A stretch of DNA of 64,000 nt. Origin: Stramentimicrobium sp964433555 (GTDB lineage: Bacteria > Atribacterota > Phoenicimicrobiia > Phoenicimicrobiales > Stramentimicrobiaceae). The notes beneath the pieces are model-generated. The model searched no databases. It was not told where the DNA came from and saw nothing but the letters and a program-made list of their open reading frames with translations. This document shows, piece by piece, positions 19,298 to 29,287 of this stretch; the stretch's first letter is position 1, and each line of letters begins with the position of its first letter. The position numbers and the translations under genes were made by a program. The DNA is taken from contig CAYSRG010000011.1 of the NCBI GenBank assembly GCA_964433555.1, positions 4,472-68,471 of the forward strand, given 5' to 3'.

Positions 19298-19327
19298 TTG
19301 ACAAGTAATTAGTTATTTGCATATAAT
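19298..19327 (+). promoter_or_regulatory. sigma70-type promoter before first DUF3798 gene
   Basis: A perfect TTGACA at 19298-19303 and a perfect TATAAT at 19322-19327 are separated by 18 bases. The bases around the -35 (GTAGTCATTGACAA) recur before the second DUF3798 gene. Transcription from here would leave a leader of about 300 bases before the coding start at 19633. The rest of 19046-19632 is AT-rich and shows no gene. Confidence 0.75.
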
Positions 19328-19632
19328 TATATCAGGATTGAATCAACGTGAGATAAAACCTGCTTGAATTTTTTATTAATCTTAAAAGTGATAGCCTTTT
19401 TATAGATTATCTCTGTCTATTAATTTTTAAATAGGCAAAACATAAAGTCAATTGAAAAATCACCTATTTTGATTCCTACATTTTATATTTCTTCCCTTTA
19501 TAGTAGTTATTCTGAAAAAATAAAAATTGCAAGGAGGTGTAGTATAAACAATATTGATAAATTATAATAATCCTTAAATTTGAGCAGGGATTAAAAATTC
19601 CAAAAATTAAAAAATATGTTTGGAGGAATTCA

Positions 19633-20760
19633 ATGAATAGTTTTAGAAAATATTTAGTTTTGTTTTTAATAACAGCAATCGTTTTATCAGTGATGACCTT
19701 TTCTGCCCTGGGACAGGATAAATGGAAAATAGGGATTATAACTGGTACGGTTACTCAAGGAGAGGAAGAGTTCAGAGCAGCACAAAATGTTCTGGCCAAA
19801 TACGGACCAGAGCATGTAATATTAATGACTTACCCGGATAAGTTCATGGATGAGCAGGAAACTACCATTGCTAATTTAGTCAGTATGGCTTCAGATCCGG
19901 ATGTAAAAGCATTAATTATTTGTCAGGCAGTTCCGGCAACCTCACCAGGCATAGATGCTGTAAGAGAAATTAGGGATGATCTTTTAATTTTAGCAGCAGT
20001 ACCTCATGAAGATCCACCGGTGATATCAGCCAGAGCTGATCTAATACTTGCTTCTGATGAGCTGGGAATGGGCTATACAATCCCCACTCAAGCAAAAGTC
20101 TTGGGAGCAAAAGTACTTGTTCACTATTCCTTCCCCAGGCATATGTCTTATCCGCTTCTGTCGTCAAGAAGAGAAATATTAAAGACAGAATGTGCTCGTA
20201 TCGGTCTGGAATTCGTAGATGCTACCTCTCCTGACCCTACCGGTGATGCAGGTATTTCAGGATCTCAACAATTTATACTGGAAGATGTTCCCAGAATGGT
20301 AGAAAAATATGGCAAAGATACTTGCTTTTTCAGCACAAACTGCTCTCAGCAGGTGCCTTTGATCAGTGCCGTGGTATCAACCGGAGCTATCTACCCACAG
20401 CCCTGCTGTCCCTCACCTTACCATGGATTCCCCTCGGCTCTGGGTATTGAAATACCGGCAGACAAACAGGGGGATATTGATTATGTAGTTCAGGAGATTA
20501 CCAGGATTATGGCCGAAAAAGGAATGACTGGAAGGACCTCTACCTGGCCAGTTCCGGTTGCCATGATGTTTATTAATGGATTAAGCGAATATGCTAAATC
20601 CTGGATTTTAGGAGAATTCACAGAAAAAATGAATATTCCCGTACTCTCACAGAAGTTTAAGGATTATGCTGGTGTTGATATCAATCTGAAGGCTCTGGTA
20701 GAGAGTGGAGTTTCCTACGATAACTATTTTGTTGTATTGCTTGATTACATCACTTTCTAA
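19633..20760 (+). CDS. DUF3798 solute-binding protein, copy 1
   Basis: Exported protein of 375 residues with an N-terminal signal peptide (about 1-27, ending FSALGQ). The mature part starts DKWKIGIITGTVTQGEEEFRAAQN, like a periplasmic-binding fold, and belongs to DUF3798. It is one of two tandem copies followed by an ABC importer with one fused ATPase and two permeases, the layout of BMP/nucleoside-type systems, so it probably binds a solute outside the membrane. No lipobox cysteine is visible. GGAGG stands before the ATG. A 249-base stretch is identical to copy 2. Confidence 0.85.
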   Translation: MNSFRKYLVLFLITAIVLSVMTFSALGQDKWKIGIITGTVTQGEEEFRAAQNVLAKYGPEHVILMTYPDKFMDEQETTIANLVSMASDPDVKALIICQAVPATSPGIDAVREIRDDLLILAAVPHEDPPVISARADLILASDELGMGYTIPTQAKVLGAKVLVHYSFPRHMSYPLLSSRREILKTECARIGLEFVDATSPDPTGDAGISGSQQFILEDVPRMVEKYGKDTCFFSTNCSQQVPLISAVVSTGAIYPQPCCPSPYHGFPSALGIEIPADKQGDIDYVVQEITRIMAEKGMTGRTSTWPVPVAMMFINGLSEYAKSWILGEFTEKMNIPVLSQKFKDYAGVDINLKALVESGVSYDNYFVVLLDYITF

Positions 20761-20810
20761 TCTTTTAAACCAGGATATTAAAAAATATATAACAGTTGAA
20801 TGCTTTAAAA

Positions 20811-20845
20811 AAGGTAAGGTTGCTTTTGCAGCCTTACCTTTTTCC
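20811..20845 (+). terminator. intrinsic terminator after DUF3798 copy 1
   Basis: A 13-bp stem (AAGGTAAGGTTGC against GCAGCCTTACCTT, with one G-T pair) closes a TTTT loop and is followed by a run of five T. It is closely similar to the hairpin after copy 2, so gene, leader and terminator were duplicated as one unit. Confidence 0.88.
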
Positions 20846-20987
20846 TTTTCTTTTCGTCTGGAGAAACAATATTACACAAGGATAACCGAGACGAGATAAC
20901 CCATCATTAATACTTTCAATTTTTAATTTTAGATTAAAGGGCAGTAATTTGCTTATTAATTTTTAATTGACATAAACAATGCAGTCA

Positions 20988-21017
20988 TTGACAAATTATT
21001 AATTTTTTGAATATAAT
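20988..21017 (+). promoter_or_regulatory. sigma70-type promoter before second DUF3798 gene
   Basis: TTGACA at 20988-20993 and TATAAT at 21012-21017 with an 18-base spacer, in the same surrounding sequence (GCAGTCATTGACAA) as the promoter of copy 1. The leader to 21475 would be about 450 bases; it is AT-rich. A G-rich motif (AAGGGGGTGTAATAT, about 21379) lies about 100 bases before the start, at the same relative place as AAGGAGGTGTAGTAT before copy 1. No other gene is seen in 20846-21474. Confidence 0.72.
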
Positions 21018-21474
21018 GACAATATATTTAAAGCAGTACAATCATTAAATATTTAGAGCTTAACAAATTATTTAGGATTTAGAAGCGCCACTCTTTTGTA
21101 GATATGAAGATTTGTTTATATTATTTAAAATTATAATTTAAATTGTTGATAAAAATATCAAAAGAGGGAGTCAGGCAAATAATATAATGCAAATATATTA
21201 TTGTAGGTTTAAGACCCACTATAATTCTAACCAAAAAGAAATTTACTCCGAAAAACCTTCCCAATATGAAAAGATTAAAAATCGTCAAATTGTTTTTAAT
21301 AGAATATTTTTAACCTTTACAATTTAATTATTTAAAACATAACTTTTTACTCAATTAGCAATTAGAAATATCTAAAATAAGGGGGTGTAATATCAAAAAT
21401 AGTTATGTTTCTAATTATCTTTTTAGAAGGAATTTAAAGCAACTAAAATTAAAAAATAGATTTGGAGGAATTAA

Positions 21475-22602
21475 ATGAATAGTTTTAAAAAATATTTGGT
21501 TCTGGTTTTAGTAACAGCAATCGTTTTATCAGTGATAACCTTTTCTGCTCTAGGACAGGATAAATGGAAAATAGGGATTATGACTAACACAGTTACCCAG
21601 AATGAAGAAGAGTATAGGGCAGCACAAAATGTTCTGGCTAAATACGGACCAGAGCATGTAATCCACATGACATTTCCTGATAAATTTATGGATGAACAGG
21701 AAACTACCATTGCTAATTTAGTCAGTATGGCTGCCGATCCGGATTTAAAAGCATTAGTGATTTGCCAGGCAGTTCCGGGAACAGCTCCGGGTATAGACAG
21801 CGTAAAAGAAATAAGGGATGATCTGCTTATAATTACCGGACAACCTCAGGAAGATCCACCGGTAATATCAACCAGAGCCGATATAGTATTACAACTGGAC
21901 GAGATGGGAATGGGGGTAGCAATTCCTAATCAATCAAAGGGTCTGGGTGCCAAAGTATTTGTCCATTATTCCTTCCCCAGGCATATGTCTTACCCGCTTC
22001 TGTCTGGTAGAAGAGAACTAATGAAGAAAACATGTGCAGAGATTGGCCTGGAATTCGTAGATGCTACCTCTCCTGATCCTACCGGTGATGCAGGTATTTC
22101 AGGATCTCACCAATTTATACTGGAAGATGTTCCCAGAATGGTAGAAAAATATGGCAAGGATACTGCCTTTTTCAGCACAAACTGCTCTCAGCAGGTGCCT
22201 TTGATCAGTGCCGTGGTATCAACCGGAGCTATCTACCCACAGCCCTGCTGTCCCTCACCTTACCATGGATTCCCCTCGGCTCTGGGTATTGAAATACCGG
22301 CAGACAAACAGGGGGATATTGATTATGTAGTTCAGGAGATTACCAGGATTATGGCCGAAAAAGGAATGACTGGAAGGACCTCTACCTGGCCAGTTCCGGT
22401 TGCCATGATGTTTATCGAAGGTTCTGCAGAGTATGCGAAAGACTGGATTCATGGAGAATTCACAGAAAAAATGAATATTCCCATACTCATGGAGAAATTT
22501 AAGGAATATTCCGGTGTTGATGCTAACCTGACCCAGCTGGAAGAAGGCGGCATTAAGTATGATAATTATTATGTAATACTAATGGATTTCCTTACTTTTT
22601 AA
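21475..22602 (+). CDS. DUF3798 solute-binding protein, copy 2
   Basis: Second copy, again 375 residues with signal peptide, very similar to copy 1 and in places identical. Differences cluster in the signal peptide, residues 100-170 (for example TGQPQEDPPVISTRADIVLQ) and the last 60 residues, whereas the middle block is the same at the DNA level. Probably the binding component feeding the ABC importer encoded 100 bases downstream. GGAGG precedes the ATG. Differences in presumed ligand-contact parts would fit different ligand preference. Confidence 0.85.
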   Translation: MNSFKKYLVLVLVTAIVLSVITFSALGQDKWKIGIMTNTVTQNEEEYRAAQNVLAKYGPEHVIHMTFPDKFMDEQETTIANLVSMAADPDLKALVICQAVPGTAPGIDSVKEIRDDLLIITGQPQEDPPVISTRADIVLQLDEMGMGVAIPNQSKGLGAKVFVHYSFPRHMSYPLLSGRRELMKKTCAEIGLEFVDATSPDPTGDAGISGSHQFILEDVPRMVEKYGKDTAFFSTNCSQQVPLISAVVSTGAIYPQPCCPSPYHGFPSALGIEIPADKQGDIDYVVQEITRIMAEKGMTGRTSTWPVPVAMMFIEGSAEYAKDWIHGEFTEKMNIPILMEKFKEYSGVDANLTQLEEGGIKYDNYYVILMDFLTF

Positions 22603-22643
22603 TTTCTTATACTAAGATTGTCAAGAAATGAAGTTTATAGAAA

Positions 22644-22676
22644 AAGGTAAGGTTGCTTTTTGTAACCTTACCTTTT
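22644..22676 (+). terminator. hairpin between DUF3798 copy 2 and the ABC genes
   Basis: An 11-bp perfect stem (AAGGTAAGGTT against AACCTTACCTT) is followed by only four T, a weaker tract than after copy 1. It may let part of the transcripts continue into the ABC genes, giving more binding protein than transporter. This is inferred from the sequence alone. Confidence 0.7.
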
Positions 22677-22701
22677 GATTGGATAAGAAGGTGGTAACTG
22701 A

Positions 22702-24318
22702 ATGGCAGAAGAATATGTATTGCAGATGAAAAATATCCAGAAAGAGTATTATGGCAATAAAGTCTTGAAAGGAGTAAATTTATCGGTTAAAAAAGGAGAA
22801 ATCCATGGACTTATTGGAGAGAATGGTGCCGGTAAGTCTACCCTGATGAACATACTTTTTGGAATGCCTGTTATTCATTCTACCGGTGGATATTCGGGTA
22901 ATATCTACATTAATAGTAAGAAAGTAGATATAAAATCACCCTTTGAAGCCATGAAAATTGGCATTGGCATGGTACACCAAGAATTTATGCTCATACCCAA
23001 TTTTACTATTACCGAAAACATAAAACTTAACAGAGAGATTACTCAGGATAACTTAATCAGCAAAGTATTTAAAAGTGAAAGACTGAAAACTCTCAATAGC
23101 AGTGCCATGGCTGAAGATGCCAGAAAAGCCCTTCATAGAGTAGGGCTCAATATTGATGAATGGGTGACCATTGCCGGATTGCCTGTGGGATATATGCAGT
23201 TTGTAGAAATTGCCCGGGAAATTGATAAGACCGGTATTAAACTTTTAGTATTTGATGAACCCACTGCAGTACTTACTGAGAGTGAAGCCAGTAATCTTAT
23301 ATCAGCCATGAAAAGATTAGCTGAGGCGGGCATAGCTATTCTTTTCATCACACACAGGCTGAGTGAAGTTATTTCTGCAGCAGATAATATTACTGTTTTA
23401 CGAGACGGTGAGCTAGTAGCAGTCAAGGCAAAAAAGGATACGGATGTAATAGAACTGGCTGAGATAATGGTGGGAAGAAAAGTTGATTTAAAAAGTAAAT
23501 CTGAACAGTCCAGGAAGTATAAAGATAAAGAGGTAATTCTGGAAATTAAGGATTTACAGGTTGATATGCCTGGAGAAAGGGTGAAAGGGGTAGACTTAGG
23601 GATTTATAAAGGTGAAATTTTTGGTATTGGCGGCCTTGCCGGACAGGGTAAAGTCGGCATTGCCAATGGAATTATGGGTCTTTATCCCAGTAAGGGTGAA
23701 GTGTTTTTTAAAGGTAAGAAGTTAGATTTGAACAATACCAGGGGAGCTATAAATAAAGGGCTTGCCTTTGTTTCAGAAGATAGAAGGGGAATGGGATTGT
23801 TGTTGGATCATTCTCTTGAACTAAATATTGTGATTACCACTATGCAGAATAAGGGTAAATTTTTGAAGAGATTCGGGATTTTTAGTCAATTAGATAATAA
23901 AGAAATAAGAGAATATGCAAATAAAATGATAAAAGATTTGGATATAAGATGTATACGACCACAGCAATTAACAAGACAACTTAGCGGAGGTAATCAACAG
24001 AAGGTTTGTGTTGCCCGAGCTTTAACCCTGAATCCTGAAGTACTGTTTGTTTCTGAACCTACACGTGGTATTGATATAGGAGCAAAAAAACTGGTTCTTG
24101 ATTTACTGGTTAAACTAAATACAGAATTAGGTATGACTATTATAATGACTTCCAGTGAATTGGTAGAGCTACGATCTATCTGTGATAGGATTGCTATTAT
24201 ATCTAATGGTAAGGTTGAAGGAATACTTAAACCAAGCAACAGTGACCGAGAATTTGGTCTGATGATGGCAGGAGAATATAGAAGAATGCAAAGGGAGGAG
24301 GCCACGATTAATGATTGA
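22702..24318 (+). CDS. BMP/sugar-type ABC importer ATPase (two fused domains)
   Basis: Protein of 538 residues with two ABC domains in RbsA/YufO arrangement. Domain 1 has a good Walker A (GENGAGKSTLMN), Walker B LLVFDEPTAVLT and a degenerate signature (LPVGYMQFVEIARE). Domain 2 has a degenerate Walker A (GGLAGQGKVG), a good signature LSGGNQQKVCVARAL and SEPTRGIDIG. Complementary degeneracy is normal in this family. It drives uptake together with the next two permeases; its end overlaps the first permease start by eight bases. Substrate probably nucleoside or related, not provable here. Confidence 0.92.
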   Translation: MAEEYVLQMKNIQKEYYGNKVLKGVNLSVKKGEIHGLIGENGAGKSTLMNILFGMPVIHSTGGYSGNIYINSKKVDIKSPFEAMKIGIGMVHQEFMLIPNFTITENIKLNREITQDNLISKVFKSERLKTLNSSAMAEDARKALHRVGLNIDEWVTIAGLPVGYMQFVEIAREIDKTGIKLLVFDEPTAVLTESEASNLISAMKRLAEAGIAILFITHRLSEVISAADNITVLRDGELVAVKAKKDTDVIELAEIMVGRKVDLKSKSEQSRKYKDKEVILEIKDLQVDMPGERVKGVDLGIYKGEIFGIGGLAGQGKVGIANGIMGLYPSKGEVFFKGKKLDLNNTRGAINKGLAFVSEDRRGMGLLLDHSLELNIVITTMQNKGKFLKRFGIFSQLDNKEIREYANKMIKDLDIRCIRPQQLTRQLSGGNQQKVCVARALTLNPEVLFVSEPTRGIDIGAKKLVLDLLVKLNTELGMTIIMTSSELVELRSICDRIAIISNGKVEGILKPSNSDREFGLMMAGEYRRMQREEATIND

Positions 24319-25360
24319 ATTAATCAAAAAATATATTAACAATATTGGTCTTCCCAGGCTTATCATTACCCTGCTTTTTATTGGCATTTGTGTAACAGCT
24401 ATTATTATTGGTTTACCTGTAGGTTTGCTGGCTTCTGATGTAATCAGGAGATTTGGAATGTTTGGAGTGCTTGCTCTGGCGATGGTACCCGCTATTCAAT
24501 GTGGTACCGGCCCTAATTTTGCCTTACCTATCGGTATCATTTGTGGATTACTGGGTAGTCTTATGACTATTGAATTTGGATTGACTTCGCCAGTCCTTGG
24601 TTATGGTTTTATTTCAGCAGTGCTTATTTCTTTGCCTTTTGCCATAATATCGGGTTGGTTATACGGTATTCTTCTTAATAAAATAAAAGGTTCTGAAATG
24701 CTGGTGGCAACCTACACCGGTTTCTCAATTGTGTCTTTTTTACAGATAGGGTGGGTGACTTTACCTTTCACTCATCCGGAAATGAGATGGCCTATCGGCA
24801 AGGGCTTAAGAGTTACGGTATCATTAGAGTCAACCTTCGGAGGAGTCCTTAATAGATTATGGGGTATTAATGTCGGAGGAGTGTATATACCAACTGGGCT
24901 ATTACTATTCTTCATCGGATGTTGCTGGCTGGTATGGCTTTTTTCCAGAAGTAAAAGCGGTATTGAAATGATTACAGCAGGAGCCAATCCAAAATTTGCT
25001 GCAGCAGCAGGTATCAATGTAGATAAAAATAGAATTATTGGAACAATTCTATCAACAATAATTGGAGCAATTGGTATAATAGTTTATTCACTTAGTTTTG
25101 GTTTTCTGCAATTATATTTAGCACCCCTTTATATGGCTTTCCCAGCTGTTGCAGCTGTTTTAATCGGAGGAGCCTCCACATCCAAGGTAAAAATATCTCA
25201 CGTCATTATAGGAACTTTTTTATTCCAGGGACTATTAACTGTTGCTTTACCGGTAGCAAACCAGATGTTCCCGGAAGGAAATCTCTCTGAAGTGCTAAGA
25301 ATGATAGTCCAAAATGGGATAATCCTCTATGCGCTTACTAAGATGGGGGGTGAATCATAA
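24311..25360 (+). CDS. ABC importer permease 1
   Basis: Inner-membrane permease of 349 residues with about eight to nine hydrophobic segments. The region GANPKFAAAAGINVDKNRIIGTILST is the EAA-like coupling segment seen in BMP/ribose-type permeases, and VAAVLIGGASTSKVKISHVIIGTFLFQG closes the fold. It overlaps the ATPase gene and is followed almost directly by permease 2. Confidence 0.9.
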   Translation: MIELIKKYINNIGLPRLIITLLFIGICVTAIIIGLPVGLLASDVIRRFGMFGVLALAMVPAIQCGTGPNFALPIGIICGLLGSLMTIEFGLTSPVLGYGFISAVLISLPFAIISGWLYGILLNKIKGSEMLVATYTGFSIVSFLQIGWVTLPFTHPEMRWPIGKGLRVTVSLESTFGGVLNRLWGINVGGVYIPTGLLLFFIGCCWLVWLFSRSKSGIEMITAGANPKFAAAAGINVDKNRIIGTILSTIIGAIGIIVYSLSFGFLQLYLAPLYMAFPAVAAVLIGGASTSKVKISHVIIGTFLFQGLLTVALPVANQMFPEGNLSEVLRMIVQNGIILYALTKMGGES

Positions 25361-25361
25361 A

Positions 25362-26663
25362 ATGGCTCAAGTTAATCAAATTAAAATAGCTCAACCAAAA
25401 CTATCAATAAAAATAAGGAGACTACTGTTTGATAATAGTGTTCCCTTATTATTTATTGTAATCTGCTTGGCGGGAGTATATTTCTCAAAATTACCCCTGG
25501 TGTTTATTTTAAATACCTTGCTCTCCAGAATAACCAGAAACTCTTTTCTGGTTCTTGCCCTTGTTATTCCGGTAATAGCTGGTTTAGGTCTTAACTTTGG
25601 TATTGTAATTGGAGCAATGGCTGGACAATTTGCTATCATCATTGTTACTCACTATAAAATCGCCGGCTTTCCTGGTTTTTTGATGTGTCTTTTGCTGGCA
25701 ACTCCCATAGCAATCCTTTTTGGGATAATAACCGCTATGCTGCTTAACAGAACTAAGGGGCAGGAAATGATAACCAGTATGATTGCTGGATTTTTTGCCA
25801 ATGGAGTTTACCAGTTTATTCTTCTTTTTCTGGTCGGAACACTAATTCCAATAAAGAATCCAGATCTGGTGCTCAGCAGAGGAATTGGTATCAGGAATAC
25901 TATAGATCTGGCAACTGAGACTGGACTGAAATATGCTCTTGATAATGTGTTTAAATATCCCCTGTTTAATGTTTTAGTTGCAATATCTATAGCGTTACTA
26001 ATAGGTCTATGTATGGATTATTATTTAAAAAGAAAAAAGGGTTATGAGGGAATAGATAATTTTAAATTTATTACCCAGATTATCATTATGGCATTCGTTC
26101 TCGGAGTAAGTCTATATATAATTATGACCGGATCAATTTTAAGAACAGTAAAGCTTCCGATTCTAACTTCTTTATTTATAGCAGCACTGTGGAGTTTTAA
26201 TGAATTGGTTATGAAGACTAAATTAGGGCAAGACTTTAGAACAGTTGGTCATGATATGGAAATTGCTAAAATATCAGGAATAAACATAGAGAGAACAAGA
26301 ATAATTGCTATGGTTATTTCTACTGTTTTTGCTGCCTGGGGACAGATTATTTTTCTTCAGAATATCGGAACCCTTTCCACTTATGGAAGTCATGTACAAA
26401 TAGCTACCTTTTCAATTGCTGCGATACTTTTGGGGGGAGCATCTGTTACTAAGGCAACTAGCGGTCAGGCTATTCTGGGTATAATTTTATTTCATACTTT
26501 ATTTATAGTATCACCTAAGGCTGGAAACAATCTTTTTGGAGATGCCCAGATTGGGGAATTTTTCAGAGCCTTTATTTCATATGGAGTTATTGGAGTTGCT
26601 TTAGGACTACATGCCTGGAATAAAAGGATTCAGGCCATGAGAAAACGTCTTGAAATTGTTTAG
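25362..26663 (+). CDS. ABC importer permease 2
   Basis: Second permease, 433 residues from the ATG at 25362 behind GGGGGGTGA; an upstream ATG at 25329 inside permease 1 is less likely. About nine to ten hydrophobic segments, with VGHDMEIAKISGINIERTRIIAMVIST as the coupling segment and AAILLGGASVTKATSGQAILG near the end. Two different permeases plus one fused ATPase is the NupBC/YufPQ type of layout. Confidence 0.9.
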   Translation: MAQVNQIKIAQPKLSIKIRRLLFDNSVPLLFIVICLAGVYFSKLPLVFILNTLLSRITRNSFLVLALVIPVIAGLGLNFGIVIGAMAGQFAIIIVTHYKIAGFPGFLMCLLLATPIAILFGIITAMLLNRTKGQEMITSMIAGFFANGVYQFILLFLVGTLIPIKNPDLVLSRGIGIRNTIDLATETGLKYALDNVFKYPLFNVLVAISIALLIGLCMDYYLKRKKGYEGIDNFKFITQIIIMAFVLGVSLYIIMTGSILRTVKLPILTSLFIAALWSFNELVMKTKLGQDFRTVGHDMEIAKISGINIERTRIIAMVISTVFAAWGQIIFLQNIGTLSTYGSHVQIATFSIAAILLGGASVTKATSGQAILGIILFHTLFIVSPKAGNNLFGDAQIGEFFRAFISYGVIGVALGLHAWNKRIQAMRKRLEIV

Positions 26664-26722
26664 GAATTAGGATTAGAAATAGAGTACTTAAAAATATAAA
26701 TACAGATTGAAGGGGAATAGGA

Positions 26723-27820
26723 ATGTTTAATAAAAAATATACTGATAAACTTCGCAAACTAATGGCAAATAATAATATCAATGCCATTATCATTGGTCCT
26801 TCGGTTGATTTGGATTTTTTGACTGGATTTAATCCTCGCATTTGCGAAAGATTCCAAGCCCTCTTTCTTTTATCAGATGGCCAATCTTTTCATATCTCCC
26901 CACAGCTTTATTTTGAGGAAGCTGAAAAACACCTCTCCGGCCAGGCAGATCTCTTTATGTGGAAAGACAGTGAAAGTTTCTTAGAGGCAGTTGAACAAGC
27001 CAACCGGAAGTATCAACTGGCAGGGAAAACAATTGCCATCAACAGCACCATAAGAGGAATAGACCTCTTGGAACTTAAGGATCGGCTTCCAGCTAACTTT
27101 GTCAGCGGACATGAGCTATTGGAGGCACTAAGAATTAAAAAGGAGAAAAGTGAAGTAGAAAAATTAAGGATAGCTGCCCAGATAGCCGATGAGGTAGTGG
27201 GAGAGACTATTGGTTACATCAATCCCGGCCGGACCGAAAAAGATATCAAAAAGAAGATAGAGGAATTATTTGCCCAAAGGGGAGCCAGCCTCGCCTTTGA
27301 TCCCATTGTGGCCTCCGGTCCCAATAGCTCTATGCCCCACTACTGTGATGATTCCCGAATCATCCAAAAAGAGGATATCCTTATTTTAGATTTAGGCTGT
27401 CAATATGAGGGCTATTGTTCTGATATATCCAGGACTGTTTTTGTTGGCAACATCACAGAGGAGCAAGAAAAGGTCTATCACATCGTCCTACAGGCTAATC
27501 AAGCTGCTGAGGCCAAGGCTAGAATAGGGGTCAGCGCAGAGGATGTGGATAAAGCAGCACGGGATATCATTACCCAAGCAGGCTATGGCCAATACTTCCT
27601 CAACAGAACAGGACACGGCATCGGTATCAGCGTACATGAAGCGCCCTACATCAGGACTGGCAACAAACAGATCTTAGAGCAGGGCATGTCCTTTAGTATA
27701 GAGCCTGGCATCTATCTCAAGAATAGATTTGGAATACGTATTGAGGATATTGTAGTGGTGGGAGATAAAGAGCCTGATATCCTGAATAACTTTTCTAAGG
27801 AGATTATGGTAGTTAAATAA
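26723..27820 (+). CDS. M24 family Xaa-Pro peptidase
   Basis: Metallopeptidase of 365 residues. N-terminal creatinase-like domain to about residue 125, then the pita-bread domain. Metal ligands are visible: two aspartates in DLGCQYEGYCSDISRT, histidine in TGHGIGISVHEAPY, glutamates in FSIEPGIYL and GIRIEDIVVV. It should cut an N-terminal residue preceding proline. It follows the importer by 59 bases and may be co-transcribed, perhaps for peptide use. AAGGGGAATAGG precedes the ATG. Confidence 0.9.
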   Translation: MFNKKYTDKLRKLMANNNINAIIIGPSVDLDFLTGFNPRICERFQALFLLSDGQSFHISPQLYFEEAEKHLSGQADLFMWKDSESFLEAVEQANRKYQLAGKTIAINSTIRGIDLLELKDRLPANFVSGHELLEALRIKKEKSEVEKLRIAAQIADEVVGETIGYINPGRTEKDIKKKIEELFAQRGASLAFDPIVASGPNSSMPHYCDDSRIIQKEDILILDLGCQYEGYCSDISRTVFVGNITEEQEKVYHIVLQANQAAEAKARIGVSAEDVDKAARDIITQAGYGQYFLNRTGHGIGISVHEAPYIRTGNKQILEQGMSFSIEPGIYLKNRFGIRIEDIVVVGDKEPDILNNFSKEIMVVK

Positions 27821-27970
27821 ATAGTTTATTTTCAGAATATTATTTTAGAAATCGTTTTTGTTTTCCAAATTTCCGGTTAACAATGATTTTAAAAATAAAA
27901 TTGCCTTTCTAATTTGATAAGTAGCTTATTAATTACCCGGAATATTATGATATTATGGAGTATTATAATA

Positions 27971-28738
27971 TTATTTAAAAAGCTGCCACTGAGTTACTAT
28001 TTCTGAGGCAACTCTCTGTTTATTTTTATCCCATATTTGATCGGATATCAGCTGTTTTGATTTATCTTGCTGTGGGAATATTTTTTGTTGAACCATAATC
28101 TCTCCTGGATATTTAATTTCATGATGATATAAAACCTGTAGATATTTTAAGGTATAATGCTGTTTCATTATCTCAGGCTTGTTTTCCATAATCCAGTCTA
28201 TATATCTGGAGTTATGAACATGACCCAGAATATCAATATCTTGTATTTGAACAACATATTCTTTTTCTTCATTTTGATATTTAGGTTCCCTGAGAAGGGA
28301 TGAATGTGCAATTGATAATGAGCATGCCTCAACTGGTTTAATTAGCCAAAGACTTGATAAGTTTGAAGGTATTTTTACTGGTCTTTGTTTATTAATATTA
28401 TAGAAAATCCAGCGAGAAGATACCTTAATTATACTTTCATTCTGATTGCTTTTTATTAAGAACTCTCGATAAGCGAAACATCTCTTAATCCGGGAAATCC
28501 AGGTTTCGATTTCAATCATCTCTCTTAAACGAGGCCATCTATTAATCCTAATATTCCAGGAGAGTAGTATCCAGGAATATCCTTTTTTAAATAAGGTTTC
28601 TATAGAATAGCCTAATGATTCAGAGTGGTGTGCCGCAGTATCATTTAAATAGTCGATTAATTTAACTGGATTTAATTGCTGGTTATTTAAAACATCATAT
28701 GAATGTACTTCAAATATTTTATTAAAAGCTTGTTTCAT
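27971..28738 (-). CDS. acyl-ACP thioesterase family protein
   Basis: Protein of 255 residues with two hot-dog halves, matching bacterial acyl-ACP thioesterases (PF01643). First half: PVKLIDYLNDTAAHHSESLGYS and SWILLSWNIRINRWPR; second half: VQIQDIDILGHVHNSRYIDWIME, where D, N and H supply the expected catalytic positions. It would release free fatty acids from acyl-carrier protein. Transcribed alone on the minus strand. Confidence 0.88.
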   Translation of the reverse strand: MKQAFNKIFEVHSYDVLNNQQLNPVKLIDYLNDTAAHHSESLGYSIETLFKKGYSWILLSWNIRINRWPRLREMIEIETWISRIKRCFAYREFLIKSNQNESIIKVSSRWIFYNINKQRPVKIPSNLSSLWLIKPVEACSLSIAHSSLLREPKYQNEEKEYVVQIQDIDILGHVHNSRYIDWIMENKPEIMKQHYTLKYLQVLYHHEIKYPGEIMVQQKIFPQQDKSKQLISDQIWDKNKQRVASEIVTQWQLFK

Positions 28739-28934
28739 AATTCCTTGGTATAAATTCTAATTTTAAATATTTTTAAATTATTAGAATGCTCAGAATGCAA
28801 CATTGCTTTATATTATAATAAAGAGAAATTTTTAAGGCAAGTGTTACTATAATATTATTTCATTTGACGAAGATATTAAATTATAATAAAATCTAATTTA
28901 GCTTTAGAGCTAATTATTATCCTCTCATCTAAAT

Positions 28935-29008
28935 GCGCCCGTGGCTCAATTGGATAAAGCAACTGACTACGGATCAGTAGATTGGGGGTTCGAGTCCCTC
29001 CGGGCGCA
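28935..29008 (+). tRNA. tRNA-Arg(ACG)
   Basis: A complete cloverleaf: acceptor GCGCCCG/CGGGCGC, anticodon stem ACTGA/TCAGT around loop CTACGGA, so the anticodon is ACG; T-loop GTTCGAGTC. CCA is not encoded (ACCT follows) and a T6 run comes right after. The A at position 34 must be changed to inosine by TadA, whose gene lies 280 bases downstream. The 29010-29287 gap shows no gene. Confidence 0.95.
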
Positions 29009-29287
29009 CCTTTTTTAACATCATACTATCTGGAAACTGGAAATCAAAACTGAAAAATAAATATTTAAGCGCATTGGGATTTTAAAAATCAGGATGCTCT
29101 GAAATAGGTATTTTATTAGAATAATTATTTTATATTCTAGTAAAGTTGTCAGTATAAGTTTTTATATAAAAATAAAATAGAGTGAAAAAGTAATAAAAGG
29201 ATTTCAAGGGAGTGAGCTCCCCTGACCATAGTTTAGTCTTAGCCAAGGTTAAAACATTTTTTATCTTTATATAGGCAGAGTGATTTA

